Assembly: GCA_035771175.1 (NCBI GenBank)
Contig: CM069608.1
Span: forward strand, 24,248,519 to 24,312,518
Direction of reading: 5' to 3'
From: Paratinospora sagittata
Taxonomy: Eukaryota; Streptophyta; Magnoliopsida; Ranunculales; Menispermaceae
DNA length: 64,000 nt
The first letter of the stretch is position 1, and every line of letters starts with the position of its first letter. The notes under the pieces are model-generated. The model did no database searches and had not been told where the DNA came from. It was given only the letters and a program-made list of their open reading frames with translations. Both the position numbers and the translations under genes were made by a program. This document shows, piece by piece, positions 24,230 through 35,042 of this stretch.

Positions 24230-25756
24230 TATTACTATTTTCAGAACCTGGAAGTAATTGTGATTAATGAATGTCACGTCTAGATCTAGGTTGTGCATTG
24301 ATACAAAATGATAGGTTAATTACTTGTGTCTCTAGATATTTGGTAATGCACGAGAATAACTATCCTGAGAGTGAATAGAAATTTGTTGGTAGTTATTTTG
24401 AAATAATGAGAGCATTACATCTATAATAAAAAGGTCACATTATCTTCTGATTTTAAGAGTCTGAAGTAATTATTTGAACGGAAAGAAACTGAATATGGGG
24501 TAATAAATGTGGCAAGAATTCCCGAAGGATTTGATTTTATATTGAATTATTATCCTGGGAAAGGCCAATATGTTGCTGAAATATTAAGCAGGAAACAGGC
24601 TGAAACTGGAGTAGTAACTATCAGTTAGCCATAAATGGAGATTATTTGTGAGTGAGAGTTACAGTTATGAGTGTACTCTCTATTACTCCATGTGTTGATA
24701 TTTGTGCTCAGATGCATGTTCAGCTGATTGATACTCATATTCAGAGAGTAAAATTTATGATGAAACGAGTATGATATCAGTATGAAAAATTATGGACTTG
24801 GTAATATGGATTGTGTTAAATGAAGATGGGATTCAAATGGTATCTTATGGGTTATGGGTAGATATGATACCATCTGGATGACCATTGATGGACTGATAAG
24901 TCTATATATTCTTCCAATGAACACCAAAATTCTATTGATAGACTGAACAGATTGTATATGTGTGAGATAGGGAGATTTTATGGGAGTACTCAGATATTTG
25001 TCATGTCGGATTAAGATCCGAAGATTTTGTCGAGATCTGATATATGATACAAACTCGATTTGATACTCATCTCCTTCCCAGTGTGATATTTTATTCTCAG
25101 ACTGGCTGACAGACTAAGAGAGTGACTATGATGCTTGCGAGCATGCTCGGGTCTGGTATACTTGAATTTTGGTGGAAGTTGGAATGAATACTTTACTTGT
25201 GTAAACTTGTGTGTATAAACAACTATTATAATAGCATAATGATGGCACTCTAAAGGTTTGCTAAGTAAGCCTTATAGATCTCCAACTTGTTGATTTGAAA
25301 GTATGGAGTTATTGTTATTGGTGCCAGAGGATATTATTAAATACACAGGGTTGGTATATAGGCCTTGAAATTTAGTGTGGCTGACTCAGTTTTGTTAAGG
25401 GTCTTACCACAGAAAAGCTAAATGAGATTTGGGAAAAAAGGAAAGCTCGCACCGCGATTTGTTGGACCATTAGAAATCCTTGATAGGATAGGTCCATTGG
25501 CTTACCGATTTGCTCTACTGTCACAGTTGATAAGTGTCCAGAATAGTTTCTATATATGGATGTTGAGGAAATGTCATTCGAATTCCATATATGTTAGGGA
25601 TATAACTGAACTCTAAGTTGGGGAGGATACCACGTATCGAGAAGAGCAAACATGGGAGCAAAAATATAAAATGCGGGAGCAGTTTTCTGGGATTGAGTAT
25701 CACTTGAGGAATAGTTCTTGATTCTAAATTTCGAGGACGAAATTCCTTAAGTTGGG
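24230..25756 (+). pseudogene. gypsy-A RNase H and integrase remnant
   Basis: Decayed similarity to gypsy pol in order: RNase H around 24270-24360, the region before integrase ending in a decayed '[16 protein letters not shown]'-like stretch near 24545-24600, integrase core remnants 24900-25200, and a readable integrase C-terminus at 25422-25616 (LAPRFVGPLEILDRIGPLAY, FYIWMLRKCHSN). Many stops. The purine-rich 'gttgggaagat' before 25762 is the polypurine tract. Confidence 0.85.
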
Positions 25757-25761
25757 AAGAT

Positions 25762-28454
25762 TGTAACACCCCGTAGTTTTAATTAAATACATACATTGAA
25801 TTATGCATATATCGAGATGCATAATATACATATTTTATACGTAGGAGCCAACGATACGCGTGTATGATTAGTAAATAAATAAAATTATAAAATGAAGATG
25901 ATACATATGGGATCATCCGATATGGGTGCTTACAAGTTAAAAAATGGAGTTGAATTAAATTGATTAATTTATGGGGTTGGTTAATTAAATATGGGGATTG
26001 GAGTACGATTTAATGACTTAATGAATGGTATGATTTAATGCATAAAAGTTAAATATTAAGATGAAATAGTTGCTTTATTAAGTTAGATGAGGTGTATTGG
26101 ATCATTGTTTATATAAAATATCATCTCTCTCATTTCTAATCTCTCTCAACCGTTTAAATAAAAAATAAAAAAAGAAAAGAAGAATAGAAAAAGAAGTTGC
26201 AGAGAAGAAAGAAGAACGAATGGAGGGAGAGAAGAAGGAAGAGGAGAACGAAGGGAGAAACGTGGGATTCGCGTCAAATCGGGACTCGCTGTAAGTGATT
26301 TTCACTCTATTTCTTCGTGAAATTGATCTTTAACTAGTATACAACGATTCTAACGGAGTAATTTTAGCTATGGGAGTTGTTTTACAGTGTTTTCAAAATT
26401 GGGGTTTTTACCCAACTTGGATGAAAATTTGTTCGAAAGGTGAAAAACACTCTCTAGACTGTAGGAGCCCCGAATATGTGGTTAGATTTCATTTATGTGT
26501 TCATTTGGAATTTTTATAGCCGTTGGAAGTTTGTTAGAAGTTAGAGTTTATATTGGAGACCGTTTGAATCATTTAAAACCCGTTGAAACTCCAGTTGAAG
26601 GCTATAGAATGGTAGAATGCACTATTGCGAGTCCATCGATGTTAATTTCATGATTTTTGGAGACCGTTTGACAATTTTAGTAAAACTTTCCATGTTTCCA
26701 ATAAACAGTAACGTGAATAGTGACGTGAATAGTACTGTGATCATATCCAATGAATAAAATGGAATTAGAATCCAATGAAACTCCGGTTTGAGATCATAGA
26801 ATCGTAGAGAACTGAATTCCGGACGTTTTGATACTAAGATTGTGATTTTTGGATATGATTTGATATTTTTAGTAACTAAATATATGAGTTGTGTGAGTAA
26901 AATTGACTTTGGATGCCTCCGCGAACGTGTAAAACCTTAGTAAAATACCTGTTGAAAGTAGTAGAATGGTAGTATGATGGATTTTACATGTGTCGATGTG
27001 GACAGAATAATTTTAGGAATATTCTATATTTTTAGTAAAATTGATATATGTTCCAGTAGAAAAATAAAACTCAGAATTAGTGAAAATATGAGTTGGAAAT
27101 CTATTTTCACTGTTCTTTCTAGTGGAAATATCTAGCTTGACCACAAAAACGGTATAAATAATTCCCTCTGCAAATGTAGAGCTATTGTAATGGTGTTTAA
27201 GTGAGTTTGAATGGTGTTTAGTTGATTTTAATGATTAAATATGACTTGAATTTTATATGTGCAGTGTTTGAAATTGGGAGTTTGATGTATTGGTAACTTA
27301 TCTTGAGAGACCATTGGTGCTGAAAATTTGATGATGCATTTGTCATTGGTGATGATCATTTTTGTTAGACATTAGTGACACATTGACTTAGACCGGTTGT
27401 GTAACCACTGTGAGTATAGTTTTCTTGATTTGGTTCTTGTATGACATTGTATACATATAAAATGTTTGATTGTATGCATGTTATATTTATATGTAATGCA
27501 TTGAGTTTTTATTGATCATGCAAACTGATTTTAGCAATTGGAGCTTATAATAATGTCATTTCGTTAGGAATTAGACCCGGATGAGGTTTTGCGAACCCTC
27601 ATTGTCAATAGGCCTGTCCTAACAAGGGTTGCGATCCTTGAAATGACTGTGAATTGGGTAATGAGAGGTTGTGACTACCTTGTAACGGTCATACAAAGGT
27701 TAGACCCGTTCTCTTGCCTTGAAGGAGGGAGATGGTAAATTTTTGATGAAACTGTGCACTGGTTTATTGAATGAGCATAAACTATATATTGTGTTGATGT
27801 ATATTATTTTGATGAATGTTGCATACGTGCTTGTGAAATATTTTAATTTAACCGATTTGATATGCCATGTTTCCCTAAATGCATGTGATTGTCATGTCAA
27901 GAGCTATACTCACTGAGCTTGTTGATTACTCACTCCATTTCCTCCAATATTTCAGGTACCGAGTCGAAGAGAAAAGGAAAAATCCGTGAGTGATAATCAC
28001 GTGATTGCATTCATCGGGTATATTTATGTATGCTTGGAGGAAATGAGTTATATTTTTTTTATGTTGATATGTCTAATTATCACACATTATATATATGTAT
28101 TATCATTTAGATGGGATGTGTGGGCATATACAAGATAGCTAACTATATTGGATTATCAAATGCTAATGATGATATGATTTGATAAATGAATGAAATGAGA
28201 ATGACTAGATGTGTGGAATGAATGGAATGATGATTATCTATATATATATATTTGATTTGATTTGTGGTATATCAGGAAAAAAATGTGAATTGTCCATTTT
28301 ATGGGGAGGTGCTGTCAAAATTTCTGAAAATTTTAGGAATTATTGTGAAAGTCCGTTGAGGCTGACAGTGTATTGTATACTGTATATGGGTATGTACAGT
28401 GTATAATACATTGTGCAGGTCATGATGTCACCCTACGTCAGGGGCGTCGTGACA
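25762..28454 (+). repeat. complete 3' LTR of gypsy-A, 2.69 kb
   Basis: From TGTAACACCCCG to CGTGACA, followed by AAATA. There are no coding regions. Short ORFs at 27719 and 28209 are chance. Confidence 0.93.
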
Positions 28455-29023
28455 AAATACCACCTCAAATGAGTTGTTTGAGCATCAAGTAACAAGTTCT
28501 CTCTTGAGTGCTCTTGAGTATTCTCCTCCCCTTAGCTCTCTTGAAATTCCTAGTATGCTATGTGGTTGCAGTATTAACTGATCTTCCACAATAGAAAAGA
28601 TTTTCTTGAGTGTTCTTCTCCCTTCTTCCAACAACAACTCCATCACTTATATAGATCTCATTCCCTTAACTACACTCATCCTCCTCTCACTTGGTGTACA
28701 GTTAGGTGGAAATCAACACGTACCAAGGAATATGAATTACGCACATACATGTGAGTGTGATCCTTGACTTTTTCCTTTATTCTTATTTATTTCTAGCATG
28801 TTATATCCTATCTAGTTAGATGAGTGCGTGTGAATTACCTTCTTAAATTATTTACATGTATTATGTCTTTTCATAAAGTTATCATGCATTTTTCATTATA
28901 TTCGATATTCACTTACACCATGCCATTTATGTTTGTACCTTGGTATAAGAAATCCATGTGTCATACCGTTACTCTACTGTATTAGTAATTGATTTAATTA
29001 GCCAGACACAGTCTTGTCCCAAG

Positions 29024-29618
29024 CAGTATTTTCAAGGCTATGTCTAAGCCGTTACCTAGGCAACGCTTAGGCGTTTTAGGGAGAAAACGCTTAGGCTCTG
29101 TGCTAGGTAGGCAGTGGAGGTTAGTACAAATATTTAAAAAGTTTAAGGGGGTCTCTCTAATTTGAAAAAAAAAGCTTTACAAACATAAACGCCCACTTTC
29201 TACAGTAAACCCTCGAACCTTTTTCTCCCTAGGCCCATCCTTCCTATTTGCTTTGACCAAGAAACATAGTCAAAATCTCTGACGACCATCGGCGACCTTT
29301 CGATAATAGATATTTGAGTTTTGTACTTATGAATCTTTTGGACAATATGTATTGTGGCATGAATTAATGTTTTGTGGACATGAATTTAATTAACATGAAG
29401 TTTTTTGATCATTTTATGAAAATTTAACTTTTATTATAAAATACAGTTAGATATATATAATTTTGTATATGGATAGACTTTGGACCTGTAAATAATTAAT
29501 TAATTATCTAGGGACCTATAAATAACTATATTTTTTATCGCCTAGGCCACGTCTACGCTTCGCTTAGGCTACACGTCACCTAGACAAGACAAATCGCCTT
29601 GGCGCCTTGAAAACATTG
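29024..29618. mobile_element. hAT-type MITE, 595 bp
   Basis: Termini CAGTATTTTCAAGGC and (reverse complement) CAATGTTTTCAAGGC are inverted repeats with the CA(A/G)TG-like start common in hAT elements. Further inverted similarity (CCTAGGC/GCTTAGGCG motifs) extends inward on both sides. A perfect 8-bp duplication GTCCCAAG flanks it (29016-29023, 29619-29626). Removing it restores a gypsy LTR stretch found intact at 4585-4600. No ORF. Confidence 0.95.
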
Positions 29619-31467
29619 GTCCCAAGTACCTTTGAATAGTGAACAGGAGACAATTTACTGCTCTAAAAGAGTGGTATTTAAGCGAGACCATTGTGACTCC
29701 ACCACTCAACCTAGAGACTAGTCTGGTTGATTTTATTGAGAATTATTCTTTTGGAGTAGCCTTGTGATACGGTACTATTCACTTATATGATATGATTATT
29801 GTTAAATTATGACATGATAGTTGTTGGATGTTGTTCAGGAATAGTTTTATAATGACATGATATGTTAATACATTACATTAATAATGTTGGTATGTTAGTC
29901 ATATGATTTGTCTCACTAAAGACACACTAAAAAGATAACAATACATTGAAAGGTATCTTGGCCTAGCTTGGGGTGTTCTAAAAGGCCAAGGCTATGTGCC
30001 ATGATGGCCAATGAATTTCGGACTCCATTCGAGAGGAGTTCTGAGGAAAAGGTGATTCCAGCTGGGTGGTCTATGACCCAAATGGATGGTTAACGACAAC
30101 ACTTAAAGCAAATTAATGTTGCAATGTAATGTATGAACTTGTTTGAATATCTAATGAGATTTGATGTATTATGCTATTAATAAATAAGAGTTCAAGAATA
30201 TTGTTAAGGTGGTCCACTGGGCATTAGCTCACCCCCTTTCTTTTTCAGGAATGAATAATACATCATGAGCAATTCATGGGTTGAAAAGCAGTAGTAGCTA
30301 GTACTATTGGTGACTTAGATTGGGCTGTGTAGTGGTCATTTGTACTTACTAGTAAGAATAATAGTTCCAATAGGGACAATAATGATATTTTAGTTTGATT
30401 TTAGTATGTCAAGTGTTATGCAAAGGGTATGACAACTAGTTTCAATGTTATTTAACATGGTGGACATATGTATAATTTTAATTAATCCAATGCCATTTGA
30501 ATTATTAAATGTTTATTAATAAATTTGTTTCTATTGATGAATTATATCAAAATTGAAAATGGATCTAGTCTATTGATGTCTGCAGGGTTAAGAATGTCAA
30601 AGCAATAGACATTTCTTGGTTGCATTAATGTATTAAGGTCTATGGTGAGACCAAGGTAATTATAGAGACATTCGGTCTTAGATAAATTGAATTTGCAGGC
30701 AAAATAAGATTAGGGTTAGGCAATGTCCTTAAAAAAACCATGTTCTCACTAATTTTAAAATATTTTTTTTATTATAAGGACATTAACCTAAGATGATGGA
30801 TACTCACGCCCCGGTTAGGTGATCTAGGCAAGTTGCACTCTATTATAGTGCACGTGATTGTTAACCTATGCGGTTCATCACTTAACTCGTCCCTAAATAT
30901 ACTGCGATAAAGTATATTTTGATGATCACAAATAAAGTACTTTTCAGTGCTAGCGAACGTTTATTAAGAACTTATCTCTGCACCAAAGGAAAAGCAAAAA
31001 ACCAAGGAACTCCTCGATCGAGGAACTCAAAGATCACATCCAACGGTCAAGTTCGTCTCAACCAAAGAACTTCAACGATCACATCATGATTTCAAGATCA
31101 TTTTACTCGAACGATTCGATCAAGCTTCAAGACTACATCTCTCGATCAACGTTCAAGTCATTCAACTCCGCAAAGCTCTTATTGAAGATCTCATAATGAA
31201 GAGTTGGATTTAACAGTTATGAGAAAAGAGAAATACACAAAGTATTTAAGGTATATCTTTATCTAATCGTTATTGCTCAAAATGTTTTTCAAAACCATGT
31301 ATAAATCATCTACATATGTTTTGCTAATTTGCATGTTTTGATTTCATATTTTTACGGTATTTCAAATGATCTAATACTATATATTTAATTTCAATTCTAC
31401 AAAGTTTTTATTCGCATTTATCGTATATTTTATCGTAAGTCAAAATTGTTTTCAAAGAGTCTTTCAA

Positions 31468-32130
31468 GACGCTAATGACATAGCAGTGCTCTCCTGAACT
31501 TGATAAGTCAGGATGCTGATAGTTCATTAGGACGTTGATAATGTTCAAGGTTGAATTGAACTGATTTATCAGGACGCTTACTTATACAGTAGCGGTCTCC
31601 TTTATCAGTCAACCTCTGAAGTTGTCAGGAAGCTAACTCAGCATCAGCTCACAGAAAGATGTCTTAAGTTCTTCAAAGAATGCTTCTTTGAGAGCGTTGA
31701 TAGTTATAAGTTGAACAATCTATCAGGACGCTATCTGGATAGAAGCGCTCTCACCTGTAGGAATCAACTTAGTAACTTTCAAGACGCTGATTGTCCTTCA
31801 GCGTGCTTGTGTTTTGTTTAAAATGTTTTTGACTGGTAAGACGCTTACATAGTTGTAGCGCCCTCATGTGTTGTCTTATGTTTTAAAAAGGTAGGACGCT
31901 TACTCGGATAGTAGCGCCCTCATGCACTTAGTTGTTTTAAAACATAGCAGGACGCTAAATGTGCATTAACACCCTCAAGTTTAAGACAAAGTAAGTCAGG
32001 ACGCTTACGAGTTAGTAGCGCCCTCACTTAAGTGTTCAGCAAGACACTTATACGTAATAAGCACCCTCACAGAACAAAACGCAAAGTTGATATTATGCGT
32101 TAGGACACTGATTACAGAATCAAGACGCTA
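31468..32130 (+). repeat. array of about a dozen GGACGCT/AGCGCCCTC hairpin units
   Basis: Units such as 'aggacgcttactcggatagt' + 'agcgccctcatg' (near 31892) recur about every 50 bp. The left arm GGACGCT(TAC) can pair with the right arm (GTA)AGCGYCC across a 6-10-bp loop. Spacers differ in sequence and the units are diverged. Confidence 0.88.
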
Positions 32131-33144
32131 ATTCAACAACCATCACTGTTCGAATAAGTACACTACATCAGTTTACTTTTTCAGAACAGACATTTGCACA
32201 AAGTCCTTTTCAGACTTATCAGAAACCTTCTCTGATACATGAAATAAGTTTTTCTAAAACTTTTCTTTTTCATGAAATCTGAAAAGAACCATAATGTTAG
32301 TAAAAATTGCAATTGCCATTTTCATATAACATTCTAGCCGTTGTGTGTAAACGTTCATATTATTTGAATTTCAAATTTCTAATGGCTATGTCCCACTAAG
32401 TCTATAAATATCAGCACTTAGGATCAAACAATTTGACAATCACTTTGTGTTGTGTCAATACTTTTTGAAAGTTAGTCTGTGTCAAAATGAATTTCATTTC
32501 TAATCTTTCAAAGTATTTTTCACCGATACCTTTACGATTACAATAGATTTTCATATTGAACTTCAATTATATTTTATCTTTGAAAATCTATCTTTATTGG
32601 TATCTATTCAAATTCTCAGCACTGATTCATATTTGGTATCATTCTTGCTGGAGATAGAATTTGAGAAATAGTTCAAGATATACAGTTGTAGTTGATTTCA
32701 TATCTTAAGTATTGTATTGAACTATATCAGTAGTTGGTTAACTACTGAGCAGAGAACCAGAAGTTTTCATACTTATATTTTATATCTATTTTGAAAACGG
32801 TATGCGTCTTTGATTAACACTAGTCCTTCGTGTTTTAAGTCAATCTTTATTCGGCATATTTTATTTTTGAAGAAGCATTGATTTTCATATCATATCATTC
32901 ATGCTTTTCGAAACTGTACTTGAGCAATACCGAACATTGAAAGATAAAGGACTGAAGGTGTATTTCAACTTAGCATTACCTGTTTCATATTTCATATCTT
33001 TGTAATGCTATGTACTGAGCTTAATTGTAAAGTGTTCTACTTTGTTAGAACCAACATTATTTGTTGTAATGCTGGTGTGTTTCGATGTGAAACAACCAGG
33101 TCAAGTGGACGTGGTTCACTTAAGTGATTTCAGGTTTGAAATCA

Positions 33145-33400
33145 CAACGGTTCTTCCTTATCCTGTAAAAGGAACACAGGTTCTTCCTCTGCCCGATAAA
33201 AGGAAATTGGTTCATCCTCATCCCGTAAAAGGATAAGTGTGTCCTTAACCTTAAAAATGATAAGTTATCTCTTAGCCTTTAAAAGAGAACCGGTTCTTCC
33301 TTATACTGTAAAAGGAACACAGGTTTCTCCTCATCCCGGAAAAAGAAAATTTGGTTCATCCTTAGCTCGTGAAAGGATAGATTTTCCTTTAACCTTTAAA
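33145..33400 (+). repeat. tandem short-hairpin units downstream of the LTR TATA box
   Basis: About eight units of 30-37 bp, each of type 'gttcttccttatcctgtaaa' + 'aggaac'. Arm pairs differ but match each other: TTCCTT/AAGGAA, ATCCTT/AAGGAT, TCTCTT/AAGAGA. Similar units lie at 855-1010 and, reversed, at 33691-33760. Confidence 0.8.
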
Positions 33401-34298
33401 ATGACAGTTGTAACGGTTTGGTTCTCACCCGTAAGGAAATCAGTTAGTGGATTGAGAAAATCCTAATCGGGAGATTAGGTAGTGGATGTATGCGCAGCCG
33501 AACCACTATAAATTGTGTCACACTTTTGCAATTTAGTTTATGTTCTATTTTGCATCTAATTCCAATACACTCATCCAAATCACTAAGTTATTGGAAGATA
33601 AATTTAAAATTGACCAAATCACCCAATTCACCCCCTTCTTGGGTGGGACCAACAGTGATTAGGTCCAAAAAATAGGGGTGTGACATCCTTTTTCGAGGCA
33701 AAGGAAAAACCAAATTCTTTTTCGCGGGATAAGGAAGAACCATTTGATCCTTTTCAAGATAAAAGATGAAATTAGCCTTGATTCCAACATTGGAATCACA
33801 AGTAATATTTAATAACTTGACTTGGTTTATTTCAACTAGAAAAAAACCAAAAAGACCAAATACAATGATTAAAATGTTTGGTCTAAGTAAATAGAATAAT
33901 TACGAATGAAGCTCAACAATTCATAACCACCATTACAAAATATGAAATTTGTAGCTCAATGGAAGAGCGGCTTTATAATAAAAGATTATACCTTCCTTGC
34001 ATCAAGATTGCTTATGAAAAACAAATTTGGAGATGCTTTGAAGAATGCTCAAAGTGAATGGTTGAAATCCAAACTTTAGTTTCAAATATTTGGCTCTAGG
34101 GTTTTGAAATTGTGAAAAAGGGTTCGATTTTGGAAATCACTCAATATATCCAACATTTTGCCTCTCTTGTGTTTAAAATGGCCTAAGTGCATGTATTTAT
34201 AGTTTAAGAATGAACACTAGCTGTTAGACACAAGATACTAGCCATTGGGAGCTCAAAAATCGAAATATGACTGTTGGATTTGCGTCCCGGTAGTCACT

Positions 34299-34327
34299 AG
34301 CACGCTAGGACTTTGTACTAGCGTGCT
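34299..34327. repeat. perfect 10-bp hairpin in the minus-strand LTR
   Basis: AGCACGCTAG (34299-34308) and CTAGCGTGCT (34318-34327) are exact reverse complements across a 9-bp loop, upstream of the LTR TATA-like box on the minus strand. Confidence 0.85.
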
Positions 34328-35042
34328 GGCCAAAGTTCCGAGACCCCAAGATCAAAAAATTGACTCACTAGTGCGTTGGACAGGGAGAATCCAATCCACT
34401 AGTTTGAGTCATTATAATAATTCTTTTTGCGAATTTCCAAGATTTTCGAAAATCCAACTTTAAAAAAAATGTTTGGGGAACAAAAAAAATGATGAAAACA
34501 CACAAACTTTGATGATTAAAACACTTTGAAAACATTTGAAACAATTTATACAAGTCTAGGTTTAAAACCAAGTTAAATTTGAAAACTTAATAAGTTTTTG
34601 AAAAACTTGTAAAAATGTGATTTTGATGAAAAAACAAATGCAAATATATTTCAAGTAAGTTTTAAATGATTTGAAAACATAAACCAAATATGTTTGGATA
34701 CTTGGAAAATATTTTTAATGAAAACTAAAGTGTATGCATGATTTTTAGAAATTTATTGAGCAACATTGAAACAAGGAAAGCTATAATCTAATTCTAAGCA
34801 CATAAGGCTCTCAACCTCTTGTTTCTTCTTTCTTCAAGTTGTCCAAACCTTGAATATGGTTGAATATCGTTTGCTTGAGGGATTTCTTAAACTTGAGGTA
34901 TTTTGATCTTGTATTAACTCTTCTTCACTTTAAGTGTTAAACTATACTAGATTGAATCATTAGCACAATTTGTTATATTATTTGTTAGCATAAAAACAAT
35001 TAGGAAAAAACTAGGTGGAAAACCACTTAGGTTAACATTGTA

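Larger units (their letters stand above)
23328..28454 (+). mobile_element. Ty3-gypsy element A, internally deleted
   Basis: TGTAACACCCCGTAG starts both LTR copies (23328 and 25762). The element ends GTCGTGACA at 28454 and is flanked by a perfect AAATA duplication (23323-23327, 28455-28459). Only about 516 bp of the 5' LTR remain. The sequences part company at 'gattcgcgtc' (about 23843 versus 26274), after which 1.9 kb of pol remnant leads to the full 3' LTR. One deletion therefore removed the rest of the LTR, the primer site, gag, protease and RT. Confidence 0.93.
30859..33654 (+). mobile_element. SIRE-like solo LTR, plus strand, about 2.8 kb
   Basis: Starts TGTTAACCTATGCGG and ends GGGTGGGACCAACA, with a perfect GTGAT duplication (30854-30858, 33655-33659). 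It contains a hairpin array (31468-32130), a TATA-like 'gtctataaatatc' near 32399, short-hairpin units (33145-33400) and the conserved 'tcctaatcgggagattagg' near 33460. It is a relative of the minus-strand LTR at 18278-20366. No internal region remains. Confidence 0.92.
22935..33685 (+). mobile_element. Ty3-gypsy solo LTR (about 2.2 kb) interrupted by three insertions
   Basis: It starts TGTAATACTCC at 22935 and ends GGGGTGTGACA at 33685, both typical of plant gypsy LTRs. It is flanked by a perfect TCCTT duplication (22930-22934, 33686-33690). Own sequence: 22935-23327, 28460-29023, 29627-30858 and 33660-33685. The motif near 29620-29720 (GTACCTTTGAATAGTGAACAGG and on) is shared with the gypsy-B LTRs. 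The three inserts (23328-28454, 29024-29618, 30859-33654) each have their own duplication. Confidence 0.85.
22603..35037 (-). mobile_element. SIRE-like solo LTR, minus strand, interrupted by a nest of insertions
   Basis: The left piece is 22603-22934 (starts TGTTGGACACCCAAGAGG, the reverse of the usual 3' end) and the right piece is 33691-35037 (ends GGTTAACA). Outer flanks are TTGTG (22598-22602) and TTGTA (35038-35042), a duplication with one mismatch. The pieces rejoin across the TCCTT duplication of the inserted gypsy LTR, giving an LTR of about 1.68 kb. On the minus strand the order is TGTTAACC..., hairpin 34299-34327, TATA-like 'tataaatacatg' near 34190, short-hairpin units, end. No internal region remains. 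Confidence 0.85.

Noticed and set aside
27719..28406. Two 65-residue ORFs in the gypsy-A 3' LTR
   Set aside because: They lie within an LTR between TG and CA termini, have no domain, and are the length expected by chance.
30420..30432. Apparent gypsy LTR end ('gggtatgaca')
   Set aside because: The flanking bases do not match the duplication at 22930. A better end with a perfect TCCTT is at 33685.
31468..32130. CRISPR-like look of regularly spaced repeats
   Set aside because: The units are diverged inverted repeats inside a plant LTR with its own termini and target duplication. Repeats are not exact, and a relative LTR has the same array.
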